From: a virus
IMG/VR virus record: IMGVR_UViG_3300049856_000280
Span: 1-32,072 of that record
Strand: one strand, 5' to 3'
Length of the DNA stretch: 32,072 bases
Made by a program: the position numbers and the translations under genes. Of the stretch, positions 11,478 through 19,910 are shown piece by piece. A model generated the notes under the pieces. The model was not told where the DNA came from. It worked only from the letters and a program-made list of their open reading frames with translations, and searched no databases. Numbering within the stretch: the stretch's first letter is position 1; every line of letters begins with the position of its first letter.

Positions 11478-11957
11478 GTGGCTAGACCTAAAAGCATTCT
11501 TAAGAATTTTATTCGTCTATCAAAAACCAACGAGGACATTTGGGATGTTTGTTATTATTTGGGGATGAAAGATAACTTTGAGAAAGCTGCGGCCGCATCT
11601 AATCTTCCAGTTGTCAGATTGAAAGACTGGATTTTTGTTCCAAGCAAAACAAGGAATAACTTAAGGTCCAGAATAAGATCGCAAGTTGCAGACCATATAA
11701 TGCAGAATTTAGATATTCTATCATTGTTACCTTTTTCGATGGACGAACTAATTAATCACCTAGATAGTCTTGGTTTTGACTGGGAAAATCTAGGAACCCA
11801 TCACATCGACCATAAAAAACCAAAATCAATGTTTAAGTTTAAATCTTTTGGAGATAAATCTTTCCAGGATTGCTGGAGCTTAAAAAACCTTCAACCTCTA
11901 CCAGCCAAAGAAAATCTTAAAAAGCAGGCAAAGGATATTTATGGCGAAAATGGGTAG
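11478..11957 (+). CDS. HNH-type endonuclease
   Basis: The C-terminal region carries the metal-dependent HNH nuclease signature: HHIDHKKP at residues 108-115, SLKNLQPLPAKEN at 134-146 with Asn137 and Asn146. The N-terminal hundred residues are helical (LSKTNEDIWDVCYYLGM; LLPFSMDELINHLDSLGF) and may bind DNA. HNH enzymes encoded next to terminase, such as HK97 gp74, help the terminase cut and package DNA, so this could do the same. It could alternatively be a homing-type nuclease. The GTG start abuts the previous stop, and the next gene overlaps by 17 bases. Confidence 0.88.
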   Translation: MARPKSILKNFIRLSKTNEDIWDVCYYLGMKDNFEKAAAASNLPVVRLKDWIFVPSKTRNNLRSRIRSQVADHIMQNLDILSLLPFSMDELINHLDSLGFDWENLGTHHIDHKKPKSMFKFKSFGDKSFQDCWSLKNLQPLPAKENLKKQAKDIYGENG

Positions 11958-12324
11958 GCCGAAAATAAATATAGGCCAAGGCCGCTTTGAAGATCTTTGC
12001 AGGCTTCTATGCACCCAAGAGGACATTTCGTTATTCTTTGAGTGCTCTGTTGATACGATTGGTCGATGGTGTAAAGACACCTATGGCATAACTTTTGCGG
12101 AGATATATAAACAAAAGAGCTCCACTGGAAAAGTAAGCCTGAGAAGGAAGCAATACGAAGTTGCTATGACCGGCAATGTTGGAATGCTGATTTGGTTAGG
12201 TAAACAACACCTAGACCAGTCTGATAAAAGGGAAGAGAAGAGCGACATTACATTCCATCAGGACGCTGCTGATAAAATGACCACGGAAGAGCTTAAGGAA
12301 AGAGCCAGGGCTCTTGTTAAATAA
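11941..12324 (+). CDS. terS: terminase small subunit (TerS-like)
   Basis: The 127-residue protein has an N-terminal helix-turn-helix (LCTQEDISLFFECSVDTIGRWCKD), the DNA-recognition part of small terminases, followed by KVSLRRKQYEVAMTGNVGML and WLGKQHLDQSDKRE, which is a conserved pattern in many phage TerS-like proteins. The acidic C-terminus (TTEELKERARALVK) likely contacts TerL or assembles. It lies just before TerL and just after an HNH nuclease. The ATG at 11941 follows AAAGGA at suitable spacing. TerS selects the packaging site on phage DNA. Confidence 0.88.
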   Translation: MAKMGRPKINIGQGRFEDLCRLLCTQEDISLFFECSVDTIGRWCKDTYGITFAEIYKQKSSTGKVSLRRKQYEVAMTGNVGMLIWLGKQHLDQSDKREEKSDITFHQDAADKMTTEELKERARALVK

Positions 12325-12330
12325 GAATGA

Positions 12331-13728
12331 ATGACACAAGAAGAAGAACTAAGAGCTTTAGTGAAGTTACTAGAAGAGAGGCAAAAGTTTGAGCAGAACT
12401 TTCCTCTACTCTTATTTCCAGCACAGAGAAACTTCATTGAAGATAAAACGAAGAGAAAAGCGGCGCTCTGCTCAAGAAGATCGGGAAAGACTATTGGAAT
12501 CGCTCTCGACCTCTGCAGAGACATCAGAAACCCCATCGAAGGCGACTGCGCATATATCGGACTCACCAGGGCAACTTCTAAAAAGATCCTGTTTAACCAA
12601 ATAGAGAAGCTAAACAAGAAGCACAAGCTAAGGCTTGAATTCAATAGGACTGACCTTTCAATTCAATCTATCGACACTGAGAATACCCTTTACATCACTG
12701 GCGCTAATACAGAAGACGAAGCGGAAAAGCTTAGAGGTCTAAAGCTTAAAAGAGCAGTCCTAGATGAGGTGGCAAGCTTTAGGGCTCATGTTAACTATTT
12801 AATAGAAGAAGTATTGGAACCTACGCTCATCGATTGTAACGGTAACCTAGATTTAATTGGAACTCCTTCAGCTAACCCAACCCCTGACAGCCTTTTCTAT
12901 AAGGTAACAACAGGACAAGAGTCTGGTTGGGCAGTCCATAAGTGGACTCTTCTCGACAACCCTTTCATACCCCATGCTAAAACATGGTTAGAGGATTATC
13001 GGACGAGAAAGCAATGGAGCTTGGATCATCCTATATATCTCAGGGAGTGGTGCGGTGAATGGACATTCGATGAGTCTAGTCTTGTTTATAAGTACAACGA
13101 TTCTCGAAATAACTTTGATAACATTAGTGTCAGCGATCAGCAGTATGTCATCGGCGTTGACTTGGGTTTTGACGATGCCTTTGCTATTGTCGTTAATTGC
13201 TTCTCTTTTGATTCTAGGCAGATCTGGACCGAATACGAGTTCAAAAGGTCAGGACTAATACCTGAACAAATGGCTGCCAAGATCAAAGAAGTACAGGACA
13301 GATATACTCCAGTCAGAACCGTGGCTGATTACGGAGGTCTTGGTAAGGCTATCTGCGAAGAGTTCAATCGAAGATACGGTCTGCAAATTCATCCAGCTGA
13401 AAAGTCTAAAAAAGCAGCATACATAGAAATGGCGAACGGAGATCTCTTGTCAGGAGTATGGAAGATAAGAAAAGAATCCATGTTAGCCACCGAAATGAAA
13501 GCCCATCAGTGGGACCCAGATAGACCAGGCAAAGAAGACGATAGAACAGCTAATGATTTATGTGACGCTGCGCTGTACTCATGGAGAGAATGCAAGCACT
13601 TCTTGGGAGAGGTGAAGGAAAGAATGCCTGAGGTTGGTACTAAGGAGTGGTTTGATCATGAGGCCAAGGTGATGCTTGAGAGAGAGATGGAAGATTTCAA
13701 TAACAGGCAGAACCAGGAGGTCATTTGA
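12331..13728 (+). CDS. terL: terminase large subunit (TerL)
   Basis: The 465-residue protein is the packaging motor ATPase and nuclease. Seen motifs: Q-motif-like FPAQRNFI at about 29-36; Walker A CSRRSGKT at 47-54; Walker B AVLDEV at 142-147; coupling motif LIGTPS at 175-180; RNase-H-like nuclease residues Asp277 (GVDLGFDD), Asp333 (ADYGG) and Asp409/Asp412 (NDLCDAALYSW). TerL docks on the portal, drives DNA into the prohead by ATP hydrolysis and cuts the concatemer. Length is usual for TerL. The start is seven bases after TerS with only a weak site, suggesting coupling. Confidence 0.97.
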   Translation: MTQEEELRALVKLLEERQKFEQNFPLLLFPAQRNFIEDKTKRKAALCSRRSGKTIGIALDLCRDIRNPIEGDCAYIGLTRATSKKILFNQIEKLNKKHKLRLEFNRTDLSIQSIDTENTLYITGANTEDEAEKLRGLKLKRAVLDEVASFRAHVNYLIEEVLEPTLIDCNGNLDLIGTPSANPTPDSLFYKVTTGQESGWAVHKWTLLDNPFIPHAKTWLEDYRTRKQWSLDHPIYLREWCGEWTFDESSLVYKYNDSRNNFDNISVSDQQYVIGVDLGFDDAFAIVVNCFSFDSRQIWTEYEFKRSGLIPEQMAAKIKEVQDRYTPVRTVADYGGLGKAICEEFNRRYGLQIHPAEKSKKAAYIEMANGDLLSGVWKIRKESMLATEMKAHQWDPDRPGKEDDRTANDLCDAALYSWRECKHFLGEVKERMPEVGTKEWFDHEAKVMLEREMEDFNNRQNQEVI

Positions 13729-13786
13729 CCTTTGCTATGATTAGAAAAAAGAGTCAGTATTATTTTTAATAATAAATGGGGGATCT

Positions 13787-14053
13787 ATGGATAAGAAACC
13801 GCCGAAGACAAAGAAGTCTAGGATCAGTGACCTTGAAGAGGTCGTATCGTTCGCCAAGTTCAATAAGCTACTTAAAGTTAAGTTTGAAGGATTAGAAATA
13901 GAACTTCATCCTGCTGCTTTTCAAGACAAAGAATCAGGAGATGAAGAGATCAGATCGATGATTAAAGAAGAGCTTCGGATGGAGATTCTTGAGGAAACTC
14001 AAAAGCAAATCGCCAAGGAAAACGAAGAGCTACTATACTATTCTGCAAGATAA
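13787..14053 (+). CDS. hypothetical protein between TerL and portal (88 aa)
   Basis: This is a small acidic/basic protein of 88 residues starting behind GGGGGATCT. The N-terminus is very basic (MDKKPPKTKKSRISDLEEVV), the middle (LLKVKFEGLEIELHPAAF) looks like a beta hairpin and the C-terminal part is a long acidic helix (IRSMIKEELRMEILEETQ). No family known to me. Its position suggests a packaging, portal-assembly or regulatory role. Confidence 0.8.
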   Translation: MDKKPPKTKKSRISDLEEVVSFAKFNKLLKVKFEGLEIELHPAAFQDKESGDEEIRSMIKEELRMEILEETQKQIAKENEELLYYSAR

Positions 14054-14065
14054 CCTGGGGGTATC

Positions 14066-15883
14066 ATGGATGAAATCAAAGCATATTGGTGGGAAGAAGA
14101 AGAGAACAAAGCGCATGAGTCTATTTTCTCTGTAGTTAAGTTTCTAAAGACAAATCAATCGGGTATTTACGAGAACCATGTAAGGAACCAACGACTATAT
14201 GGGAACCTTAACGTTCTTGGGATGGCATCTCAAAGCTACAGCCAAGGGATGATTGGTAACCAAAGCCTAGATCGGGTTGGTTTAAACATCGTTCAATCAA
14301 TGTGCGATACGGTTACCCAAAAGATCGCTAAGAATAAACCTAGACCTATGTTCTTAACTGAAGGTGGCAACTGGTCTATTCAGAAGAAGGCAGAAAAGCT
14401 AACTAAGTTCATCGACGGGATGTTCTACCAGACCAAGGTGTACGAGAAGACTCCTATGGTCTTTAGAGATTGTACTGTCTTCGGATCTGGATTCATCAAG
14501 CCTTATCGGGTTGGCAATAAGATCTATGTAGATAAGGTTTATCCTGGTGAGGTCTTGGTTGACGAGAATGAGGGCAAGGACGGATATCCAAGAAGTCAGT
14601 ATCAGGTAAAGTTCTATCCTAGAGAATACGCCATGAAGCTATGGCCTAAGTTTAAGAACCAGATTAAAAATGCAGCAGTAGCAGATACCTTTATGCCTAA
14701 GCACAAGTCATTAAGCACTCATATTGCTGTGGTTGAAGCATGGCATCTTCCTGCTAATGAAGAGTCGAAAGATGGTAGGCACGTCCTTTGCGTTGAGAAC
14801 TGCACGCTGGTTGATGAAGAGTACAAAAAGAACTATTTCCCAAACATTAAACTTGATTGGTCGAAAAGGCTTCAGGGTTATATGGGACAGGGGTTGTCTG
14901 AGCAGTTAACCGAGCTTCAGATAGCTATCAATAAAGTGTTGAGAGACATCTCAATAACCATGCACCTATTTAAGCCAGGGATCGCTCTGGAGATGGGTTC
15001 AAAGGTCATTAAAACCCAAGTAAATAACGAGATTGGTCGATTGATGTGGTTTCAGGGAACCATGCCAACTGTCTGGAAACCGGAGGCCGTTCCTCAGGAG
15101 TGGTTTGCCCACCTAGAAAACCTTTACAGAAAAGCATATGAGATTGCCGGGATCTCTCAGTTGTCTGCCCAAAGCACTAAACCTGCAGGGCTAAACTCTG
15201 GGAAGGCTCTTAGAGAATACAATAATATTGAGTCTGAGCGTTTTATCTTAATTGGTATGGAATGGGAGAATTTTCATTTGGAGATAGCCCGTCACTTTAT
15301 TGACCTAGCTAAAGAGATCGCTGAAGAAGGGGAAGGGCTAGATATACTGGTTAAAGACAACGACAAGCTTGAAAGAATTAAGTGGTCTGAGGTTAAGATG
15401 GACCAAGACTCTTTCATGATGCAGCTGTACCCAACATCATTCTTTAGTAAAACCCCTTCAGGGAAGCTTGATGATGTCACAGAACTTGCCCAGGCTGGGT
15501 TCATCGAAAAAGACGCAGCACTAAGGCTTCTAGACTTCCCAGACATTAAAAGCTTTACCAAGTTTGCCAATGCAGCCTATGAGGATATCCAAAGACAAAT
15601 TGAGCTTATCATTGAGCATGGCGAGTATCATAGCCCTGAGCCGTTCCAGAACCTTCAGCTTGGCATTAAAATGTTCCAATCAGCTTATCTATGGGCAAAA
15701 GCTAACTCTGTCCCTGAGGACCGGTTGGAGCTTTTAAGAAGGTGGATGGAGGAGTGTAACATCATGGTTCAAAAGACCATGCAGGCTGCAGCTCCTCAGC
15801 AGATTCCTGGTGGTCAGGCAATGCCAGCTAATCCAGAAGCAGCGCCAACCAGTGAATTGATGCCGATGCAGGGAGGTATGTAA
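14066..15883 (+). CDS. portal protein
   Basis: The 605-residue protein follows TerL and the small 13787 gene and shows a long portal-like mixture of helices: an N-terminal stretch (ESIFSVVKFLKTNQSGIYENH), a Trp/Phe-rich central region (VYPGEVLVDENEGKDGYPRS; WHLPANEESK) and a Gln/Pro-rich tail (QIPGGQAMPANPEAAP). The length and place are those of podovirus portals, which form the dodecameric vertex through which DNA enters and leaves. No single motif is definitive, so the call rests on order, length and composition. A strong GGGGGTATC site precedes the ATG. Confidence 0.88.
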   Translation: MDEIKAYWWEEEENKAHESIFSVVKFLKTNQSGIYENHVRNQRLYGNLNVLGMASQSYSQGMIGNQSLDRVGLNIVQSMCDTVTQKIAKNKPRPMFLTEGGNWSIQKKAEKLTKFIDGMFYQTKVYEKTPMVFRDCTVFGSGFIKPYRVGNKIYVDKVYPGEVLVDENEGKDGYPRSQYQVKFYPREYAMKLWPKFKNQIKNAAVADTFMPKHKSLSTHIAVVEAWHLPANEESKDGRHVLCVENCTLVDEEYKKNYFPNIKLDWSKRLQGYMGQGLSEQLTELQIAINKVLRDISITMHLFKPGIALEMGSKVIKTQVNNEIGRLMWFQGTMPTVWKPEAVPQEWFAHLENLYRKAYEIAGISQLSAQSTKPAGLNSGKALREYNNIESERFILIGMEWENFHLEIARHFIDLAKEIAEEGEGLDILVKDNDKLERIKWSEVKMDQDSFMMQLYPTSFFSKTPSGKLDDVTELAQAGFIEKDAALRLLDFPDIKSFTKFANAAYEDIQRQIELIIEHGEYHSPEPFQNLQLGIKMFQSAYLWAKANSVPEDRLELLRRWMEECNIMVQKTMQAAAPQQIPGGQAMPANPEAAPTSELMPMQGGM

Positions 15884-15885
15884 TT

Positions 15886-16212
15886 ATGGCATGGCAGGAT
15901 TCTATATCGCCAACAGATCCAGGAGAGTCTGGTCGTGTTTACTTTCTAAATGTCATGATGACCTTCGATAAGCACTACCATGCCTGGACTAAAGGAATGC
16001 CCTTCACTCTTAATCCACAGTACGGGAAAACACTAGAGGGGCAGCTTAAGGCATCTAAGGCTTTAACTAGGGACGTTAAGAACGGACTACTTCAGAAGAG
16101 ATTCTATGAAGTTAAGCTTGATAATGGGAACATGGTTAAGTGGTGGATCGGTACAGAGAGGGCTCCTAATACATGGGGAACTAAGCCAGAGACTAATTTA
16201 ATTTGGATTTAA
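15886..16212 (+). CDS. hypothetical protein after portal (108 aa)
   Basis: The 108-residue product is rich in aromatic residues (RVYFLNVMMTFDKHYHAWTKGMPF; NGNMVKWWIGTERAPNTWG), with a possible mixed alpha/beta fold. Its start sits behind GGAGGT at the end of the portal gene. No family recognised. A stem-loop follows before the scaffold-like gene. It may be a minor structural or assembly protein. Confidence 0.78.
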   Translation: MAWQDSISPTDPGESGRVYFLNVMMTFDKHYHAWTKGMPFTLNPQYGKTLEGQLKASKALTRDVKNGLLQKRFYEVKLDNGNMVKWWIGTERAPNTWGTKPETNLIWI

Positions 16213-16216
16213 AAAA

Positions 16217-16237
16217 CCCTGAGCATGGAGCTTAGGG
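16217..16237. terminator. stem-loop before the scaffold-like gene
   Basis: CCCTGAGC pairs with GCTTAGGG (one G-T wobble) around ATGGA. A run of six A precedes it on the plus strand, so on the minus strand it is a good intrinsic terminator (stem then TTTTTT). In the rightward direction only ATAATTATT follows, and read-through to the scaffold gene is likely partial or complete. No leftward gene is known to need it here. Confidence 0.45.
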
Positions 16238-16257
16238 ATAATTATTACGGAGGATCT

Positions 16258-17175
16258 ATGTCAGAAGCTACAGAACCAGCTATCGCTGTACCTGCGCCAT
16301 TAGCAACAGAAGCGCAGCAACCACAACCAACTACACCAGAAGTCGTCCCGCCATCCCCACCTCAAGAAATGGATGTAGACACCACAAAGAAGCTAGCTCT
16401 TCTAACCAAAAGAGAGCGACAGATTCTCGAGGCTAAACAGAGCTGGGAGAATGAAAAGAAAAGCTGGGAATCAAGCAAATCAGAATTAGAAAAGAAGGCA
16501 GCCATTGCCGATGCTATTGCTAATAAAGATTGGAATACGCTAAAAGCTCAAGGATTTGATTACAACGATTACACCAAGTATCTGTTGAATGATGAAAAAC
16601 CAACCATGGAATCATTGCTTGAAAAACAAGCAAGAACTTTAGAAGAGAAGTTTGAATCTAAGATCAAGATGATGGAAGAGGAGAAGTTCAAGCAGCAGCA
16701 AGAGATGGCATCTCAGCACAATGAGACATTGATTAACAACTTCAAGTCGCAGATCAAGACAGAGTTGGCTGATGACTTTAAAGAAGCAGAGAGTAAGTTT
16801 CAATTCTTATCAGCTCAGGATGAGCCAGAGACTTTGGTCTATGAGGTTATTAACGCATACTATGAGCAGTCAAAGAAGAAGGATGGTCTAGGGAAGGTCC
16901 TTAAGACATTTGAGGCAGCCGATCTAGTAGAGAAGCAGCTAGAAGAAGAGTATTTTAAAAGGTACTCGAAGGTTAATAAGCTTAAAACACTGCATGGAAA
17001 AATGTTCCCCGTGGAACAAACAGAAACCAAGCCATCATTCTTTAGGCAAGAATCGCCACTAAAAACGATATCTTCACAGCAGCCAGCGCCGACGTCTACA
17101 CAGGACTCTGTGAAACCGTGGAGCAGGGAAGAATCAATTGCAGCGGCAGCAAAACTTCTTAAGTTTGATAGCTAA
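16258..17175 (+). CDS. scaffold-like protein
   Basis: The start is placed at ATG 16258 (ACGGAGGATCT upstream); the earlier ATG at 16225 lies in a hairpin loop. The 305-residue protein has a Pro/Ala-rich N-terminus (PAPLATEAQQPQPTTPEVVP), long charged coiled-coil helices (about 45-230, with LTKRERQILEAKQSWENEKK) and a flexible tail ending in a basic/helical piece (SIAAAAKLLKF). Location immediately before the capsid gene plus this composition is typical of internal scaffold proteins, which shape the prohead and then leave. A terminator follows the stop. Confidence 0.85.
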   Translation: MSEATEPAIAVPAPLATEAQQPQPTTPEVVPPSPPQEMDVDTTKKLALLTKRERQILEAKQSWENEKKSWESSKSELEKKAAIADAIANKDWNTLKAQGFDYNDYTKYLLNDEKPTMESLLEKQARTLEEKFESKIKMMEEEKFKQQQEMASQHNETLINNFKSQIKTELADDFKEAESKFQFLSAQDEPETLVYEVINAYYEQSKKKDGLGKVLKTFEAADLVEKQLEEEYFKRYSKVNKLKTLHGKMFPVEQTETKPSFFRQESPLKTISSQQPAPTSTQDSVKPWSREESIAAAAKLLKFDS

Positions 17176-17185
17176 CACAAGATTT

Positions 17186-17215
17186 AAGGCTAGGTTAAAC
17201 TCTAGCCTTGATTTT
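17186..17215 (+). terminator. intrinsic terminator upstream of the capsid gene
   Basis: AAGGCTAG (17186-17193) and CTAGCCTT (17202-17209) form a perfect 8-bp stem with an 8-base loop, and GATTTTTAATCTT follows. This is a standard intrinsic terminator after the scaffold gene. Confidence 0.75.
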
Positions 17216-17248
17216 TAATCTTATTTAAGAATACCATCACTAAATATA

Positions 17249-17267
17249 GGCATATCAGATAAATGCC
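17249..17267 (+). promoter_or_regulatory. 5' UTR hairpin before the capsid gene
   Basis: GGCAT (17249-17253) pairs with ATGCC (17263-17267) around a 9-base loop. It lies in the 160-base non-coding leader of the capsid gene, between the terminator and the ribosome binding site GGGAG. It could stabilise the capsid mRNA or bind a regulator. A TACAAT at 17315-17320 could be a -10 box, but no good -35 element is visible. Confidence 0.4.
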
Positions 17268-17337
17268 ATGAGTTCTCACCAAGATATATCGAGAGTGTTT
17301 TTACTTAAACTCTTTACAATAATTTTGGGAGATCATC

Positions 17338-18528
17338 ATGGCTTTGGATATGACAACCTTTGCCGCAGCGCTAAAGCAACACTACCAAGCGCTTGTGGTT
17401 AAAAATCTGGTATACAAAAATAACCCTTTTTACGCTCTTTGCCCTAAATACGAGAAGTTCGGCGGATTGAATATGCCGTTCCCTTTGATTTACGGTAATC
17501 CTCAAGGTCGTGCTGCAACATTCTCTAATGCTTTGGCTCAGAAAACTAACAGCCAAATCAAAGCTTTCACACTGACTCGTGTGCAAGATTACTCCTTGGC
17601 TAATATCGCTAATGAGACCTTAGAGGCTTCTATGAGTGACTCTGATTCTTTCATGCGTGCAGCCACAACAGAGATCGACGGTGCTTTCCAAGCTATCTCT
17701 CGATCAATTGCGATTGCGATGTATGGTGATGGACGCGGGTTCATTGGACGCCGACTTTCAATCTCTACCAATACAGTTACTTTGTCACAAGCTGATGACA
17801 TCACTAACTTTGAGGTTGGTATGACTGTTCAGGCGCATGACGGAACATCTACTTTGCGTGCTGGTTCAACAACCATCACTGCTCTTGACCGATCTGCTGG
17901 AACTGTAACACTAGCCTCTGCTGCAGCCATTACTGGCTTCGTGAACAATGATTACTTGCTAGTGGCAGGTGACTTGGACAAGAAGATCTCTGGTCTAGCT
18001 GCCTGGATTCCTGTTACTGCACCTGGCGCTACAGCATTCTTTGGTGTTGATAGAACTTCTGACACAGTACGTCTTGGTGGTAACCGCAAAGATATCTCCG
18101 CTCTTCCTATCGAGGAAGGTCTGGTTGATTTGGCGATGGTTATCGGTCGAGAGGGTGGAACTCCTACCCATGACTTCATGAACTTCCAGAACTTTTCCAA
18201 TTTGGAAAAAGCTTTAGGTTCAAAGGTCATCTACCAAACCAGCAAAGATGCTGAAGGCGTAGTTGGCTTCGAAGGGATTAAGATTCATGGTCAAAAAGGA
18301 CCAATCACTGTTATCCCTGACCAAAACTGTCCAGTAGACAAGACTTACATGCTGCAATTGGATACTTGGCAGCTTGCTTCTCTTGGCTCTGCTCCTAAGC
18401 TTTTGGATAGCGACGGCATGAAGTTCTTGCGAGTGTCTTCTGAGGACAGCGTAGAGGTTCGTGTTGGTGCATATCTGCAGATGGGTTGCTCAGCTCCAGG
18501 CTGGTCAGGCGTCGGTAAATTAGCTTAA
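17338..18528 (+). CDS. major capsid protein
   Basis: The 396-residue protein is the most probable major capsid protein: position after scaffold, before a small decoration-like gene, and long 5' untranslated leader. Features include an N-terminal helix (TTFAAALKQHYQALVVKNLV), a Gly-rich middle (GGLNMPFPLIYGNPQGRAAT), an apparent beta-rich insertion at about 137-212 (SISTNTVTLS; GTVTLASAAAIT) and a C-terminal beta region (VEVRVGAYLQMGC). This layout fits an HK97-like fold with an inserted domain. The gene stands between two terminators, so its expression can be independent of its neighbours. Confidence 0.88.
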   Translation: MALDMTTFAAALKQHYQALVVKNLVYKNNPFYALCPKYEKFGGLNMPFPLIYGNPQGRAATFSNALAQKTNSQIKAFTLTRVQDYSLANIANETLEASMSDSDSFMRAATTEIDGAFQAISRSIAIAMYGDGRGFIGRRLSISTNTVTLSQADDITNFEVGMTVQAHDGTSTLRAGSTTITALDRSAGTVTLASAAAITGFVNNDYLLVAGDLDKKISGLAAWIPVTAPGATAFFGVDRTSDTVRLGGNRKDISALPIEEGLVDLAMVIGREGGTPTHDFMNFQNFSNLEKALGSKVIYQTSKDAEGVVGFEGIKIHGQKGPITVIPDQNCPVDKTYMLQLDTWQLASLGSAPKLLDSDGMKFLRVSSEDSVEVRVGAYLQMGCSAPGWSGVGKLA

Positions 18529-18540
18529 TAATAATGCTTA

Positions 18541-18571
18541 AAGGGTGTGGCTTTGCCATGCCCTTTTCTTT
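18541..18571 (+). terminator. intrinsic terminator after the capsid gene
   Basis: AAGGGTGTGGC (18541-18551) pairs with GCCATGCCCTT (18555-18565) as an 11-bp stem containing two wobbles and a TTT loop. The T-rich TTCTTT follows. This is a strong terminator just after the major capsid stop codon. Confidence 0.8.
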
Positions 18572-18583
18572 AAGGGAGAATAC

Positions 18584-18943
18584 ATGGCTAATAGAAATTT
18601 AAAACCAATCGCAGGACATCTTGAAAAGGGTGTTTCGATTATTTCTAAGGTTGTAACTTTTGGTGTTGCCTCAATCTCTTCTCAAGTTGGTAAGGGTTTA
18701 TCAGTGGCTAGAAATGGCGCTGGAGACTACACCATTACTTTAGAAGACGTATGGCCTTCATTGCTTGGCGCTACCGTTACTTTTGAAGCTGGTACTGCTG
18801 TTGATTTGGTTCCACAACTAAACAACGTGGCTTTATCTTCTAAAACGATTGGCGTTAAACTTTTGGCTGCTGCTGTAGCTACTGAGCCAGCAACAACTAC
18901 CAAGCTTTACATTACCTTGATCTTGAAAAACTCAACTCTCTAA
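18584..18943 (+). CDS. possible capsid decoration/accessory protein
   Basis: The start is at ATG 18584 behind AAGGGAG; an upstream in-frame start lies in the terminator. The 119-residue product is beta-rich (VSIISKVVTFGVASISSQVG; DYTITLEDVWPSLLGATVTFEAG) with an Ala/Thr-rich C-terminus. Small beta-rich proteins directly after the capsid gene are commonly decoration or head-fibre proteins; that is the best guess. It is separated from the capsid by a terminator and could be expressed less. Confidence 0.75.
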   Translation: MANRNLKPIAGHLEKGVSIISKVVTFGVASISSQVGKGLSVARNGAGDYTITLEDVWPSLLGATVTFEAGTAVDLVPQLNNVALSSKTIGVKLLAAAVATEPATTTKLYITLILKNSTL

Positions 18944-18953
18944 GGTGGTCTGA

Positions 18954-19199
18954 ATGATTATCATGGGTGGAGATAAGAAGAAACTGGCGGGGATCGTAGT
19001 GTCTAAAGCGCTCGGTCCTTTAGAATCTGAATCTTCTGAGTCTGAATCAAAGCCAGAGGAAGATTTAGAAGAGTCGCTAACCTACGCTGCTAACGATATC
19101 ATGAAGGCAGTTGAGGCGAATGACTTGCTTGCATTAAAGTCGTCTCTTAAGTCTTTCTGGGAGATCTGCGACAACTGTCCTAAAGAAGATAATTACTAA
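18954..19199 (+). CDS. hypothetical acidic protein (81 aa)
   Basis: The 81-residue product has a short hydrophobic/basic beginning (MIIMGGDKKKLAGIVVSKAL), a Ser/Glu-rich spacer (SESSESESKPEEDLEE) and a helical end (AANDIMKAVEANDLLALKSSL). It is found after the decoration-like protein and before the connector genes. AGGTGGTCTGA lies upstream. No family recognised; acidic head proteins of this sort may be structural or assembly factors. Confidence 0.7.
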   Translation: MIIMGGDKKKLAGIVVSKALGPLESESSESESKPEEDLEESLTYAANDIMKAVEANDLLALKSSLKSFWEICDNCPKEDNY

Positions 19200-19214
19200 G
19201 CCCTAGGGGGGTTA

Positions 19215-19910
19215 ATGGCTTCAACCGTAACTCTTTTAGAGATGAAAACTCAAGCTCGTCAAAGATCTGACATGGAGAACTCAACATTCATTTCAGACGA
19301 TGAGCTAACATCGTATATCAATTCCTCTATAAAGGGGCTTTATGACAAGCTTCTTAATGCCGGAGAATTCTATTACTTTTCATCGTCTGATATCCCTGTT
19401 GTTGCAAATACCAGTTCCTATACTTTACCAAGCGATTTTTATAAGCTTCTTGGTGTCGATATGGTTATGGACTCTCTTGGGAACGCAGTAACCTTAAAGC
19501 CTTTTCAGTTCGAGCAAAGAAATAGCTTTCTATATACTCCAACGTGGAACGTCGTAGGGCTTAGTTATTTAAGGTATATGATTCAGGGTAACAACTTAAA
19601 GTTCGTTCCGGTGCCAAGTGGAGCTGCCACTGTCAGGATATACTACGCTCCTTCTGCTACAAACTTGTCTGCCGACACAGATACTTTTGATGGAATCAAT
19701 GGTTTTGAAGAGTGGGTTATTTTAAATACAGCGATAAAGATGCTCGATAAGGAAGAATCAGATTCATCAGCACTTAGGCAGGACCAGGCGATGATTGAGC
19801 GACGTCTTGATGAAATGAAGCTGATGAGGGATTACGGATCACCATCTAAGATAGGCGATGTTTCCCGCCAAATGCCATGGGAGTTCTGGTCTTTCGGGAA
19901 CATCTCATGA
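19215..19910 (+). CDS. head-tail adaptor-like protein
   Basis: The 231-residue product has an N-terminal helical part (LEMKTQARQRSDMENSTFIS; LTSYINSSIKGLYDKLLNAG), central beta segments (SSYTLPSDFYKLLGVD; FVPVPSGAATVRIYYAPSA) and a C-terminal helix (MIERRLDEMKLMRDYG). This order is found in adaptor proteins that bind beneath the portal, as P22 gp4-like proteins do. It precedes the gene for another small connector-like protein and starts behind GGGGGG. Function inferred from layout and position. Confidence 0.82.
   Translation: MASTVTLLEMKTQARQRSDMENSTFISDDELTSYINSSIKGLYDKLLNAGEFYYFSSSDIPVVANTSSYTLPSDFYKLLGVDMVMDSLGNAVTLKPFQFEQRNSFLYTPTWNVVGLSYLRYMIQGNNLKFVPVPSGAATVRIYYAPSATNLSADTDTFDGINGFEEWVILNTAIKMLDKEESDSSALRQDQAMIERRLDEMKLMRDYGSPSKIGDVSRQMPWEFWSFGNIS

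Noticed and set aside
17371-18230. Three reverse-strand frames within the capsid gene
   Set aside because: Antisense shadows of a long coding gene; no ribosome binding sites.
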